Both the position numbers and the translations under genes were made by a program. Under the pieces are notes generated by a model. That model was not told the origin of the DNA. It saw only the letters and a program-made list of their open reading frames with translations, and searched no databases. From an uncultured Selenomonadales bacterium (GTDB lineage Bacteria > Bacillota > Negativicutes > Selenomonadales > Selenomonadaceae), in NCBI GenBank assembly GCA_900321035.1, contig ONUH01000002.1, forward strand, positions 1 through 64,000: DNA of 64,000 bases, given 5' to 3'. Every line of letters begins with the position of its first letter. The stretch's first letter is position 1. Of this stretch, positions 34,381-42,873 are shown one piece after another.

Positions 34381-35030
34381 CGATGAAGGAATCCACAAGC
34401 AAACAGTTGGAGACGCTCTTCTCCCGTTATCCGGCGCTGGCGGCCTGCCGCGCCGATATTTTCGCGGCGGCAGAAACGATCTGCGGCGCTTACCGCGCAG
34501 GCAGGAAGCTCATGGTCTGCGGCAACGGCGGCAGTGCGGCCGACGCGGAGCATATCGTGGGCGAGCTGATGAAAGGCTTTTTGAAGAAACGTCCGCTGCC
34601 GGAGCCGCTTCGTGAAAAAATGAAGGCGGCATTCCCGGAGGACGCCGATTACCTGTACAGGAACCTGCAGGGCGCGCTGCCCGCCCTTTCCCTTGTCAAT
34701 CAGGTGGGGCTCGGCACCGCCTTCGCCAACGATCAGGCCCCCGACCTCGTTTTCGCCCAGCAGGTGCTCGGCGTCGGGCGCGAGGGCGACGTACTGCTGG
34801 CCATCAGCACCTCCGGCAACTCGAAGAATGTCGTTTACGCCGTGAAAACGGCCCGCGTCCTCGGCCTCCGCACCATTGCGCTGACCGGGCGCTCCGGCGG
34901 GAAGCTCAAAGGCCTTGCGGATATTACTGTCGCCGTCCCCGACGACGAAACCTTCCGCATCCAGGAGCTTCATCTGCCCGTCTATCACGCGCTTTGCATC
35001 GCGGCGGAAGCAGAATTTTTCGAGGCGTGA
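34377..35030 (+). CDS. gmhA: D-sedoheptulose 7-phosphate isomerase (GmhA)
   Basis: GmhA converts sedoheptulose 7-phosphate to D-glycero-manno-heptose 7-phosphate, the first step to the heptose of LPS inner core. The single SIS domain shows the family motifs: CGNGGSAADAEHIVGEL near residue 50, ISTSGNSKN, and QELHLPVYHA with a zinc-ligand region near the end. Length (217) is right for the family. No other heptose genes follow. The first ATG overlaps the upstream stop; a second ATG two codons later is a possible start. Confidence 0.88.
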   Translation: MTMKESTSKQLETLFSRYPALAACRADIFAAAETICGAYRAGRKLMVCGNGGSAADAEHIVGELMKGFLKKRPLPEPLREKMKAAFPEDADYLYRNLQGALPALSLVNQVGLGTAFANDQAPDLVFAQQVLGVGREGDVLLAISTSGNSKNVVYAVKTARVLGLRTIALTGRSGGKLKGLADITVAVPDDETFRIQELHLPVYHALCIAAEAEFFEA

Positions 35031-35099
35031 GCGCCGAAAGTATACATTTCGTTTTTCTCCCGTGTACTATTGACTATTGAAAAGCAGTCACATATAATT

Positions 35100-35135
35100 A
35101 ACTCCATGCGGAGCATAGACGCATGGAGTTTTTTG
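35100..35135 (+). terminator. Terminator after gmhA
   Basis: AACTCCATGCG pairs with CGCATGGAGTT and is followed by TTTTTGTTT. It lies 70 bp past the gmhA stop codon. Confidence 0.88.
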
Positions 35136-35203
35136 TTTCGCAAAACGGCGCCTTCCATATAATATAAATAAGGCGCGACGGTAATTTTTAAGGAGGGGTT
35201 TGG

Positions 35204-36379
35204 ATGAAATTCGGAAAGAAGGGCCGCATGGCCGCGCTGCTGGCTGGCGTCATGATGCTCGGCGGCGTTTTGACTGGCTGCGGCGGAGGCGGCGGCGACA
35301 AGAAAGCTGACACGAACGAAATCAAGATCGGCGCGAATTTCGAGCTGACGGGCAACGTGGCGAACTACGGCGTAGCGACCTACGAAGGCCTCGAGCTGGC
35401 CATCGACGAGATCAACGCGGCGGGCGGCATCAACGGCAAGAAAATCAAACTGATCAAAGCGGATACGAAGTCTGAGACTTCCGAGGCGGTAAACTCGGCG
35501 ACGAAGCTGATCGCCGACGACAAGGTCAAGGTGCTGGTCGGCCCGGCAACGACGGCTCCGGTCATCGCGGAGACCCAGGTCGCCACCGAGCACAAGGTTC
35601 CGATCCTGGCTCCCTGCGCGACGAGCGCGAAGGTCACGGTGGACAACGGCAAAGTGCAGCCGTTCGTTTTCCGCAGCTGCTTCATCGACCCACAGCAGGG
35701 CGACGTCATGGCGAAGTTCGCGAAGGAAAACCTGAAGGCCGCAACGGCGGTCGTTTATTTCGATTCCTCGTCCGACTATTCCAAGAGCCTCGCGCAGGTC
35801 TTCAAGGAAAAGTTTGAGGCCGCGGGCGGCAAAGTGCTGATGGAAGAAGCCTTCGTCCAGAAGGACCAGGATTTCAAGGCGACGCTGACGAAACTGAAGA
35901 CGGCGAACGCGCAGGTCATGTTCGTTCCGGCGTATTATGAGGAAGTCGGCAAGATCGTGAAGCAGGCGCGCGAGCTCGGCATCACCATGCCGATTCTCGG
36001 CACGGACGGCTGGGATGACCCGAAAGTCAAGGACATCGCGGGCGCGGACGCTATCAACAACACGTTCTTCTGCACCCATTACTCCGATAAGGACGCGGAA
36101 GTCAAGCCGTTCCTTGACGCGTTCAACAAGAAGTTCGGCCATGCCCCGAACGTGTTCGCGGCTCTCGGCTACGACGCCGGCAAGGTGCTGATCGACGCGC
36201 TGAAGCGCGCGGGTTCCGACGATTCGGAGAAGCTCGCAAAGGCGATTGCCGAGACGAAGAACCTGAAGGCCGGCACGGGCACGATTTCGATGGACGCGAA
36301 CCACAACCCGATCAAGCAGGCGGTCATTCTCGAAAACAAGAACGGCGGCCGCGAGGTTGTCGCGAAGATCGTCCCGTAA
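35204..36379 (+). CDS. livK: Branched-chain amino-acid ABC transporter binding lipoprotein
   Basis: The signal peptide ends in a lipobox (LTGC, Cys26) and Gly-rich linker. The mature 365-residue domain has the two-lobed periplasmic binding fold of the LivJ/LivK type, opening with KIGANFELTGNVANYG and INGKKIKLIKADTKS. It should bind leucine, isoleucine or valine outside the inner membrane and hand them to LivHM. A terminator-like hairpin and repeats separate it from livH. Confidence 0.92.
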   Translation: MKFGKKGRMAALLAGVMMLGGVLTGCGGGGGDKKADTNEIKIGANFELTGNVANYGVATYEGLELAIDEINAAGGINGKKIKLIKADTKSETSEAVNSATKLIADDKVKVLVGPATTAPVIAETQVATEHKVPILAPCATSAKVTVDNGKVQPFVFRSCFIDPQQGDVMAKFAKENLKAATAVVYFDSSSDYSKSLAQVFKEKFEAAGGKVLMEEAFVQKDQDFKATLTKLKTANAQVMFVPAYYEEVGKIVKQARELGITMPILGTDGWDDPKVKDIAGADAINNTFFCTHYSDKDAEVKPFLDAFNKKFGHAPNVFAALGYDAGKVLIDALKRAGSDDSEKLAKAIAETKNLKAGTGTISMDANHNPIKQAVILENKNGGREVVAKIVP

Positions 36380-36411
36380 TCGACGCGGGCATTCTGATAG
36401 GAAAGCAAGGG

Positions 36412-36437
36412 GGCCGCAGCAATGCGGCCTTCCTTTT
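36412..36437 (+). terminator. Hairpin between livK and livH
   Basis: GGCCGCA pairs with TGCGGCC over a GCAA loop, followed by TTCCTTTTT. Partial termination here would give more LivK than membrane parts, as seen in many binding-protein operons. Confidence 0.7.
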
Positions 36438-36439
36438 TA

Positions 36440-36513
36440 AGAGAGTGGAGAGTTAAGAGTGAAGAGTGAAGATGCAGCTGTATCTCCACTCTTCACTCTC
36501 CACTCTTCACTCT
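36440..36513. repeat. AGAGTGA-type repeat hairpin, copy 1
   Basis: A minisatellite of (G)AGAGTG(A) units lies next to its own inverse (ACTCTTCACTCTCCACTCTTCACTCT). The two halves can fold on each other. A similar element lies at 55576-55656. Confidence 0.7.
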
Positions 36514-36531
36514 TTATTTGAGGTGGTTTCA

Positions 36532-37422
36532 ATGGATTTCATGAGCCAAGTGGTGCAGCAGCTCATCAACGGCGTTTCCTTAGGGAGCATTTACGCGCTG
36601 ATCGCCCTCGGCTATACGATGGTTTACGGCATCATCAAACTGATCAATTTCGCCCACGGCGATATTTATATGGTAGGCGCCTATATCGGATTTTTCGCGG
36701 TGGCCAACGCAGGACTGGGAATCTTCCCGGCGTTGATAATCTCGATGGTCCTGACGGGGCTGCTCGGCTGCCTCGTGGAACGCGTCGCCTACAAACCGCT
36801 TCGGCACGCGCCGCGCATCTCGCTCCTCATCACCGCGATCGGCGTTTCGTTCTTCCTCGAATACGCGAGCATGCTCTTCGTCTCGCCGACGCCGCGCACG
36901 TTCCCGGAAATCTTTGATTCGAGCGTCGCGTACCATATCGGGGAATTCATCGTGAACGGACAGCAGCTCTTGATTTTCGCGATCACCTTTGTGCTGACGG
37001 TGCTGCTGACGTATATCGTACAGAAAACGAAGATTGGAAAGGCCATGCGCGCGGTGTCTTTCGATACGGAAACGGCGCAGCTCATGGGGATTGACGCCAA
37101 CCGCGTCATCAGCGCGACCTTCGGCATCGGCTCCGCGCTGGCGGCGGCGGGCGGCGTGCTCGTCGGCGTCTATTACAATTCCATCGACCCGCTGATGGGC
37201 ATCATGCCGGGACTGAAAGCCTTCGTCGCGGCGGTGCTCGGCGGTATCGGCAGCCTGCCCGGCGCGGTGGTCGGAGGACTGATCCTGGGCGTCATAGAGG
37301 CCTTCGTGTCGGGCTTCCTGTCCTCGACGTTCCGCGACGCGGCGGCCTTCGCAATCTTGATTTTGGTCCTCCTGTTCCGTCCCAGCGGCATTTTCGGCCG
37401 GGACGCGCAGGAGAAGGTGTGA
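36532..37422 (+). CDS. livH: Branched-chain amino-acid ABC transporter permease LivH
   Basis: The 296-residue membrane protein has about eight helices and the LivH family pattern (INGVSLGSIYALIALGYTMVYGIIKLINFAHGD). The start ATG 36532 follows GAGGTGG; an upstream ATG at 36466 would read through the repeat. With LivM it forms the inner-membrane channel, driven by LivG and LivF. It begins the operon body behind the repeat element. Confidence 0.93.
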   Translation: MDFMSQVVQQLINGVSLGSIYALIALGYTMVYGIIKLINFAHGDIYMVGAYIGFFAVANAGLGIFPALIISMVLTGLLGCLVERVAYKPLRHAPRISLLITAIGVSFFLEYASMLFVSPTPRTFPEIFDSSVAYHIGEFIVNGQQLLIFAITFVLTVLLTYIVQKTKIGKAMRAVSFDTETAQLMGIDANRVISATFGIGSALAAAGGVLVGVYYNSIDPLMGIMPGLKAFVAAVLGGIGSLPGAVVGGLILGVIEAFVSGFLSSTFRDAAAFAILILVLLFRPSGIFGRDAQEKV

Positions 37423-37431
37423 GGTGGCGGC

Positions 37432-38385
37432 ATGAATACATCACAGAAACGGGACACCGTCATGCTCGCTTTGGGGCTTGTCATTTTCGCAGTCCTGTAC
37501 GGACTGATGGAAACGGGCGTCATCGGCTCCTTTTGGAAGCTCAATATCCTGATTATCGGCATCAATATCATCATGGCGGCGAGCCTGAATCTCATCAACG
37601 GCTACACCGGCCAGTTCTCTCTCGGTCACGCAGGCTTCATGGCCGTCGGCGCGTATGTGTCGGTGGTGCTGACCACGAATTTCCATCTGCCGTTTTTAGC
37701 GGCGCTCCTGGCGGGCGGCGCGGCGGCGGGCGCGCTCGGCTGCCTGATCGGTCTTCCGACGCTCCGGCTGTCCGGCGACTATCTCGCGATCGCGACGCTG
37801 GGTCTTTCCGAGATCATCCGCATCGTGCTGATGAATATCCAGTATGTCGGCGGCGCGGCCGGCTTTTCCGGCATCCCGCACCTGACCACGTTCCCCTGGG
37901 TGTTCTTCTCGCTCCTGGCGACGCTTTTCATCATCAAGAATTTCGTGAACTCGACCCACGGACGCGCCTGCATCGCAATCCGCGAGAACGAGATCGCGGC
38001 GGAAGCGATGGGCGTCAACACGACGAAATACAAGGTCATGGCCTTCACCATCGGCGCGGCCTTCGCCGGCGTGGCGGGCGGTCTTTTCGCCCACGTCTTT
38101 TACATCATCACGCCGCTTTCCTTTACGTTCATGCAGTCCTTCAACTATCTGATCATGGTCGTCCTGGGCGGTCTCGGCTCGATTACCGGGGCCATCGCGG
38201 GCGCATTCGTCGTAACTTTTATTTCGGCGATTTTGGCGGACTGGCCGGAATACCGCATGATCATCTACGCGCTGGCGCTGATCCTGCTGATGTTCTACCG
38301 GCCGCAGGGCCTTTTCGGCTACATGGAGCTGACGAGCCTCGCTCCTTTCAAGCGTTTCGCGAAGGGAGGCAAAGACAATGGATGA
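37432..38385 (+). CDS. livM: Branched-chain amino-acid ABC transporter permease LivM
   Basis: The 317-residue protein is LivM-like, with LINGYTGQFSLGHAGFMAVGAY near the first third and a second half of helices (AVLGGLGSITGAIAGAF type) matching the family. It lies 9 bp after livH and its end overlaps livG by 8 bp. Together they form the translocation pathway. Confidence 0.93.
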   Translation: MNTSQKRDTVMLALGLVIFAVLYGLMETGVIGSFWKLNILIIGINIIMAASLNLINGYTGQFSLGHAGFMAVGAYVSVVLTTNFHLPFLAALLAGGAAAGALGCLIGLPTLRLSGDYLAIATLGLSEIIRIVLMNIQYVGGAAGFSGIPHLTTFPWVFFSLLATLFIIKNFVNSTHGRACIAIRENEIAAEAMGVNTTKYKVMAFTIGAAFAGVAGGLFAHVFYIITPLSFTFMQSFNYLIMVVLGGLGSITGAIAGAFVVTFISAILADWPEYRMIIYALALILLMFYRPQGLFGYMELTSLAPFKRFAKGGKDNG

Positions 38386-39148
38386 GCCGCTTCTCAAAGC
38401 CACGAATGTCGTGGAAATGTTCGGCGGCCTGAAGGCCGTTTCCGACTTCAATATGTATATCAACGCAGGCGAACTGATCGGCCTCATCGGGCCCAACGGC
38501 GCGGGCAAGACTACCGCGTTCAACCTGTTCACGGGCGTCTACCAGCCGACCAGCGGCCATATCGCCTTCGAGGGGGACAGCCTCGTCGGGCTGAAGCCGT
38601 ACCAGATCACCCAGCGCGGCATCGCGCGCACCTTCCAGAACATCCGGCTCTTCTCCGAGCTTTCCGTGCTGGACAACGTGAAAATCGCCTGCCATCAGCA
38701 CGTGAAATACGGGCTGGCGGAAGCGATCTTCCGCGTCGGCCGCTATTTCGCCGAAGAAGAGGAAGTCGTCGCCGACAGCATGCGTCTCCTGAAAATCTTC
38801 AAGCTGGACGACAAGGCGAACGAGACCGCGAAGAATCTCCCCTACGGCGCGCAGCGGCGGCTTGAGATCGCCCGGGCGCTGGCTTCCCAACCGAAGCTCC
38901 TCCTGCTCGACGAGCCCGCCGCGGGCATGAACCCGCAGGAAACCCAAGAGCTGATGGACATGATCCGCTGGATCCGCGACCAGTTCTCGCTGACCATCCT
39001 GTTGATCGAGCACGACATGAGCCTCGTCATGGGCATCTGCGAGCGCATTTACGTCCTGGAGTACGGACAGATCATCGCCCACGGCACCCCGGAAGAGATC
39101 CAGAACAATCCCGAAGTCATTCGCGCGTATTTGGGAGGTGAGGCCTGA
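38378..39148 (+). CDS. livG: Branched-chain amino-acid ABC transporter ATPase LivG
   Basis: The 256-residue ATPase has Walker A GPNGAGKTT at about residues 37-45, a Gln loop, signature around NLPYGAQRRLEIARAL and Walker B LLLLDEPAAGMN, plus the LivG-type C-terminal GTPEEIQNNPEVIRAYLG. Start and end overlap its neighbours. It hydrolyses ATP on the cytoplasmic side to drive uptake. Confidence 0.93.
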   Translation: MDEPLLKATNVVEMFGGLKAVSDFNMYINAGELIGLIGPNGAGKTTAFNLFTGVYQPTSGHIAFEGDSLVGLKPYQITQRGIARTFQNIRLFSELSVLDNVKIACHQHVKYGLAEAIFRVGRYFAEEEEVVADSMRLLKIFKLDDKANETAKNLPYGAQRRLEIARALASQPKLLLLDEPAAGMNPQETQELMDMIRWIRDQFSLTILLIEHDMSLVMGICERIYVLEYGQIIAHGTPEEIQNNPEVIRAYLGGEA

Positions 39149-39861
39149 TGGCGGATATGCTGGAAATCAAGGACATTCACGTCTATTACGGCGCGATTCA
39201 CGCCATCAAGGGCGTGAGCCTCTCCGTCCGGCAGGGCGAGATCGTCACGCTGATCGGCTCCAACGGCGCGGGAAAATCCACGACGCTTCGTACGATCTCC
39301 GGCCTCCTGAAACCGAAGGAAGGCGACATCTTATTTGAAGGGGAATCCATCGCGGGCCGTCCGGCGCAGGACATCGTCAAGGCCGGCATCTCCCAGGTCC
39401 CGGAAGGCCGCCGCATCTTCGCGAACATGACCGTCATGGAGAATCTGGAATTGGGGGCCTTCTCCCGCTCCGACGCCGACGGTATCGAAGCGGACATGCA
39501 CATGGTCTTCAAGCGCTTCCCCCGCCTCCTGGAACGCAAGGAACAGGCGGCGGGCACCCTGTCCGGCGGCGAGCAGCAGATGCTGGCCATGGGCCGCGCG
39601 CTGATGAGCCACCCGCGGCTCCTGCTCCTGGACGAGCCCTCCATGGGCCTCGCGCCGCTTTTGATCCGCGAGATTTTCAGCATCATCGAGGACATCAACC
39701 GGGCGGGGACGACGGTCCTCCTCGTCGAGCAGAACGCGAACATGGCGCTTTCCATCGCGCACCGCGCGTACGTTCTCGAGACGGGACGCATCGCGCTTTC
39801 CGGCGACGCGAAAGAACTCGCCGCCAGCGAAGAAGTCCGAAAAGCCTATTTGGGCGGATAA
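39148..39861 (+). CDS. livF: Branched-chain amino-acid ABC transporter ATPase LivF
   Basis: The 237-residue ATPase has Walker A GSNGAGKST, QVPEGRRIF, signature TLSGGEQQML and Walker B LLLLDEPSMGLAP. It pairs with LivG as the second ATPase. It starts on the base where livG stops (TGATG). The operon ends here; 150 bp later comes the CBS-ACT gene. Confidence 0.93.
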   Translation: MADMLEIKDIHVYYGAIHAIKGVSLSVRQGEIVTLIGSNGAGKSTTLRTISGLLKPKEGDILFEGESIAGRPAQDIVKAGISQVPEGRRIFANMTVMENLELGAFSRSDADGIEADMHMVFKRFPRLLERKEQAAGTLSGGEQQMLAMGRALMSHPRLLLLDEPSMGLAPLLIREIFSIIEDINRAGTTVLLVEQNANMALSIAHRAYVLETGRIALSGDAKELAASEEVRKAYLGG

Positions 39862-40011
39862 TTTTATAAAAAAGAGGATTTTTTCGCCGCACAGCGAATA
39901 CTATCTTTGGCAAATTCGGAAAACGAATCGCGGATACGCTTCCGTATCCCGCGCAAATTACTTAGAGCTATGGGCACATCATTGGCACGCCCGACGAAAG
40001 GAGCCACTATC

Positions 40012-40671
40012 ATGTTTGTATGCGATCGCATGACCCGAAATCCCATTTCCATCAAGCCCGAAGACAAGGTCGATACCGCCGCGGCGCTTTTCAAAGAGCA
40101 CAAGATCCGGCGTCTGCCCGTGGTCGATCACGGCAAGCTCGTAGGCATCGTCACGGACAAGGACCTGATGCGCGTATCCCCGTCCGCCGCCACGACGCTC
40201 TCCCGGTATGAGATCAACTCCCTGCTGGCGAAAATCTCCATCCGCGAAGTCATGAGCGACAAAGTCATCGCCGTCAACGAGAACGCCCCCATCGAGGAAG
40301 CGGCTCTCCTGATGTCGATGAACAAGATCGGCGGCGTTCCCGTCGTCACCGACGTGGGCACCGTCGTCGGCATCATCACCGAAACGGATATCTTCAACGC
40401 CCTCGTCGAGATCATGGGCCTCTCCGAAGGCAAGGACCGCATCACCATCGAGGTCGAGAACAAGGTCGGCGTCGTGAAGGACATCGCGGGCATCTTCGCC
40501 GACGCGGGCTTCAATATCGACAGCTTCGTCACCTGCAAGAAGGATATGGGCAAATACGACATCATCGTCCGCGGCGATTTCATGAACGACGATGCACTGG
40601 CGCAGGAACTGGAAAACCATGGCTACCATGTGATCCATGCGGGCCGCATCGGCCAGAATAACGAGGCGTGA
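40012..40671 (+). CDS. CBS-ACT domain protein (AcuB-like)
   Basis: The 219-residue cytoplasmic protein has two CBS motifs (about 1-60 and 75-135; CDRMTRNPISIKPEDKVDTA, then IREVMSDKVIAVNENAPIEEAA) and a C-terminal ACT domain (from about residue 143, ITIEVENKVGVVKDIAGIFADAG). CBS pairs bind adenosyl compounds and ACT domains bind amino acids, so it may sense energy and amino-acid status. ATG 40012 follows AAAGGAG; a TTG far upstream was rejected. It follows the liv operon, which suggests a link to branched-chain amino acids. Confidence 0.82.
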   Translation: MFVCDRMTRNPISIKPEDKVDTAAALFKEHKIRRLPVVDHGKLVGIVTDKDLMRVSPSAATTLSRYEINSLLAKISIREVMSDKVIAVNENAPIEEAALLMSMNKIGGVPVVTDVGTVVGIITETDIFNALVEIMGLSEGKDRITIEVENKVGVVKDIAGIFADAGFNIDSFVTCKKDMGKYDIIVRGDFMNDDALAQELENHGYHVIHAGRIGQNNEA

Positions 40672-40691
40672 AAATTTTTCATAAAAAACGC

Positions 40692-40719
40692 TTGACAGAT
40701 AATCAAATCCGGATATAAT
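40692..40719 (+). promoter_or_regulatory. Promoter of the metQNI leader transcript
   Basis: TTGACA (40692) and TATAAT (40714), both perfect, are 16 bp apart. Transcription should begin near 40726. Confidence 0.8.
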
Positions 40720-40780
40720 ATTGCCTAAATCATATTCATCGAGTATGAAATAGACACGAAGACTGATCACAAGCAGTGAA

Positions 40781-40858
40781 GGTCGGGACATACGGAAAGG
40801 CAAGCCTGCGGCACACGCCGCGCGCTCCCCTTCCGTATCATCCCGGCCTTTTCGTTTT
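40781..40858 (+). terminator. Attenuator-like terminator or small RNA end in metQ leader
   Basis: GGTCGGGACATACGGAAAGG pairs with CCTTCCGTATCATCCCGGCC with a few mismatches, inside which GCGGC/GCCGC makes a second hairpin. TTTTCGTTTT follows. The strong promoter is only about 55 bp upstream, so most transcripts could stop here, as a small RNA of about 130 nt or an attenuated leader. It lies between the promoter and the leader ORF. Confidence 0.7.
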
Positions 40859-40877
40859 ATAAGGGAGCGTGAGGAGC

Positions 40878-40940
40878 ATGGCGGCGTCGATTTTGGAAAC
40901 CCTTTTCCGACTGCATCCGGCGGATCGAATGTGTAGATGA
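40878..40940 (+). CDS. 20-codon leader peptide ending Met-Cys-Arg
   Basis: The frame starts ATG 40878 behind GTGAGGAGC, an excellent ribosome binding site, and stops at TGA 40938. The peptide ends RLHPADRMCR, with Met and Cys next to the last residue. Its stop overlaps an ATG (ATGA at 40937). Leader peptides that stall on scarce amino acids control sulfur genes in some bacteria, and here the downstream operon takes up methionine. It is not proven to be translated. Confidence 0.5.
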   Translation: MAASILETLFRLHPADRMCR

Positions 40941-40996
40941 CCGGCGGCACGAAAACGAAAACCAGAACAAAGAATAAACGAAAAGGGGTAATCATC

Positions 40997-41848
40997 ATGA
41001 AAAAAATAGGAAGCATCGTATTCCTGGGTCTTCTTCTGGCAGCCACGCTCTTGCTGGCCGGCTGCGGCGGCGGCGGAAAATCAGCCTCCAAGGGAACCGA
41101 AAAGGTCTATAAAGTCGGCGTATGCGCAGGCCCCTACGGCCCGATGTTCGACAAAGCGATCCGTCCGACGCTGGAGGCCAAGGGCTACAAGATCAAACTC
41201 GTCGAGTTCTCCGACTACGTGCAGCCGAACACTTCGCTGGCCGAGGGCGAGATCGACGCCAGCCTCTTCCAGAACCAGGTCTTCCTGGAGAACTCCAACA
41301 AGGCGCTGGGCTTTGACCTGAAATGGGTCGCCGAGGTTCCCACGGCGCCGATCAACATCTATTCCGCCAAGTACAAGAAGATGGAGGAGCTGCCGGACGG
41401 CGCGGTGATCGCGATTCCGAACGACAACACGAACATCCTCCGTTCCCTGCGCGTCCTGGAGCAGGGCAACTACATCAAGCTGAAGGCCGACATCGACGCG
41501 GCGAAGGTGACGCCGGAGGGCGACATCCTGGAAAATCCGCATCATTACAAAATCAAGGCCGCGAACGCGGAGCTGCTCCCGGGCATGCTCGACAGCGTTG
41601 ACGCCGCCATCATCAACGGCAATTACGCCGTAGGCGCCGGTCTCAATCTCGCGGACGCCATCTTCTTCGAGAAGATTCCCGACCGTTATTACAACACGAT
41701 CACGGTCCGCAAGGAAGACGTGGACGCACAGTTCACGAAGGACATCATTTCCGCGATTTACTCGGACGCATTCCGCAAGGTAATCGAAGACAAGAGCAAC
41801 CCGTTCTTCGCTTTCGCGCGTCCGGCCGGATACAACGACAACAAGTGA
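40997..41848 (+). CDS. metQ: MetQ/NlpA-type methionine-binding lipoprotein
   Basis: A lipobox (LAGC, Cys23) follows the signal. The mature domain has KVGVCAGPYGPMFDKAIRPTLEAKGYKIKLVEFSDYVQPN and ends in the NlpA/MetQ manner. It binds L- or D-methionine (sometimes other sulfur compounds) outside the inner membrane. ATG 40997 follows AAAAGGGG; an in-frame ATG 20 codons upstream starts inside the leader ORF. It is the first structural gene of metQNI. Confidence 0.9.
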   Translation: MKKIGSIVFLGLLLAATLLLAGCGGGGKSASKGTEKVYKVGVCAGPYGPMFDKAIRPTLEAKGYKIKLVEFSDYVQPNTSLAEGEIDASLFQNQVFLENSNKALGFDLKWVAEVPTAPINIYSAKYKKMEELPDGAVIAIPNDNTNILRSLRVLEQGNYIKLKADIDAAKVTPEGDILENPHHYKIKAANAELLPGMLDSVDAAIINGNYAVGAGLNLADAIFFEKIPDRYYNTITVRKEDVDAQFTKDIISAIYSDAFRKVIEDKSNPFFAFARPAGYNDNK

Positions 41849-41859
41849 GGTGACTCCCG

Positions 41860-42873
41860 ATGATCGAGTTCAAGAACGTCAGCGTTGCGTTCCAGCAGGG
41901 AGAAGAACACGTTGACGCCGTGCGGAAGGTCTCGCTGTCTGTCGGGGAAGGCTCGATCTACGGAATCGTCGGTGGAAGCGGCGCGGGGAAAAGCACCCTG
42001 CTCCGCACCATCAACGGACTGCAGCCGGCCACCGACGGCGAGGTCATCGTAGGCGGCCAGTCGGTCTCTTCTCTCGGGCGCCGGGAGCTTCGGACGCTCC
42101 GCAGCAACATCGGCATGATTTTCCAGCATTTCAATCTCGCGGAGAGCAAGACCGTCTGTCAGAACATTTCCTTCATGCTGGAAGCGGCGGGATGGGAAAA
42201 ATCCAAGATCGACGCGAGGATTACGGAGCTCTTGGAGTACGTGAACATCTCCGACAAGCGGGACGCGTATCCCGGCAGGCTTTCCGGCGGGCAGAAGCAG
42301 CGCGTCGCTATCGCGCGCGCCCTGGCCAACCACACGAAAATCCTGCTCTGCGACGAGCCCACCTCGGCGCTGGACGCGGAGACGACGGCGTCGGTACTGG
42401 AGCTTTTGAAAAAGGTCAACCGCGACTTCGGCGTCACTATCGTCATCATCACTCATGAGCTGGACGTGGTCAAAAGCATCTGCGACGAAGTGGCCGTTAT
42501 GAACCACGGCGAGGTCGTGGAATCGGGACCGGTCTATGACGTCTTCACGCAGCCCAAATCCGATTTCACGCGGCAGCTCATCGCGCACACGCAGAACTAC
42601 AAGATCCCGGAAGAAGTCTGGGAAACGATTACCGGCAAGGTGCTGAAGATCGTCTATCAGGGAAACAGCGCCGTCGAGCCGGTGCTGTCGGACACGTCGA
42701 GCAAGTACCGCGTCGGATACAACATCCTGCACGGGAAAATCGAGTACATCGCGTCGCAGCCCACGGGCGTGCTCTATGTCAACCTGATCGGAGCCCCGGA
42801 AGACATCGACGCCGCCGAGGACGAGCTTCGGACGCGGGTGGCGGAATTAGAGGTGATTCATCATGTTTTCTGA
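41860..42873 (+). CDS. metN: Methionine ABC transporter ATPase MetN
   Basis: The 337-residue ATPase has Walker A GGSGAGKST, signature RLSGGQKQRVAIARAL and Walker B LLCDEPTSALD. About 95 C-terminal residues after the ATPase form the NIL domain (YRVGYNILHGKIEYIASQPTG), which in MetN binds methionine and inhibits transport. It overlaps metI by 11 bp. Confidence 0.93.
   Translation: MIEFKNVSVAFQQGEEHVDAVRKVSLSVGEGSIYGIVGGSGAGKSTLLRTINGLQPATDGEVIVGGQSVSSLGRRELRTLRSNIGMIFQHFNLAESKTVCQNISFMLEAAGWEKSKIDARITELLEYVNISDKRDAYPGRLSGGQKQRVAIARALANHTKILLCDEPTSALDAETTASVLELLKKVNRDFGVTIVIITHELDVVKSICDEVAVMNHGEVVESGPVYDVFTQPKSDFTRQLIAHTQNYKIPEEVWETITGKVLKIVYQGNSAVEPVLSDTSSKYRVGYNILHGKIEYIASQPTGVLYVNLIGAPEDIDAAEDELRTRVAELEVIHHVF

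Noticed and set aside
40720..40860. SAM riboswitch or T-box upstream of metQNI
   Set aside because: The AGAGAGG/GGAGGGA core of SAM-I and the GGGTGGTACC box of T-boxes are absent, and the aptamer space before the hairpin is too short.
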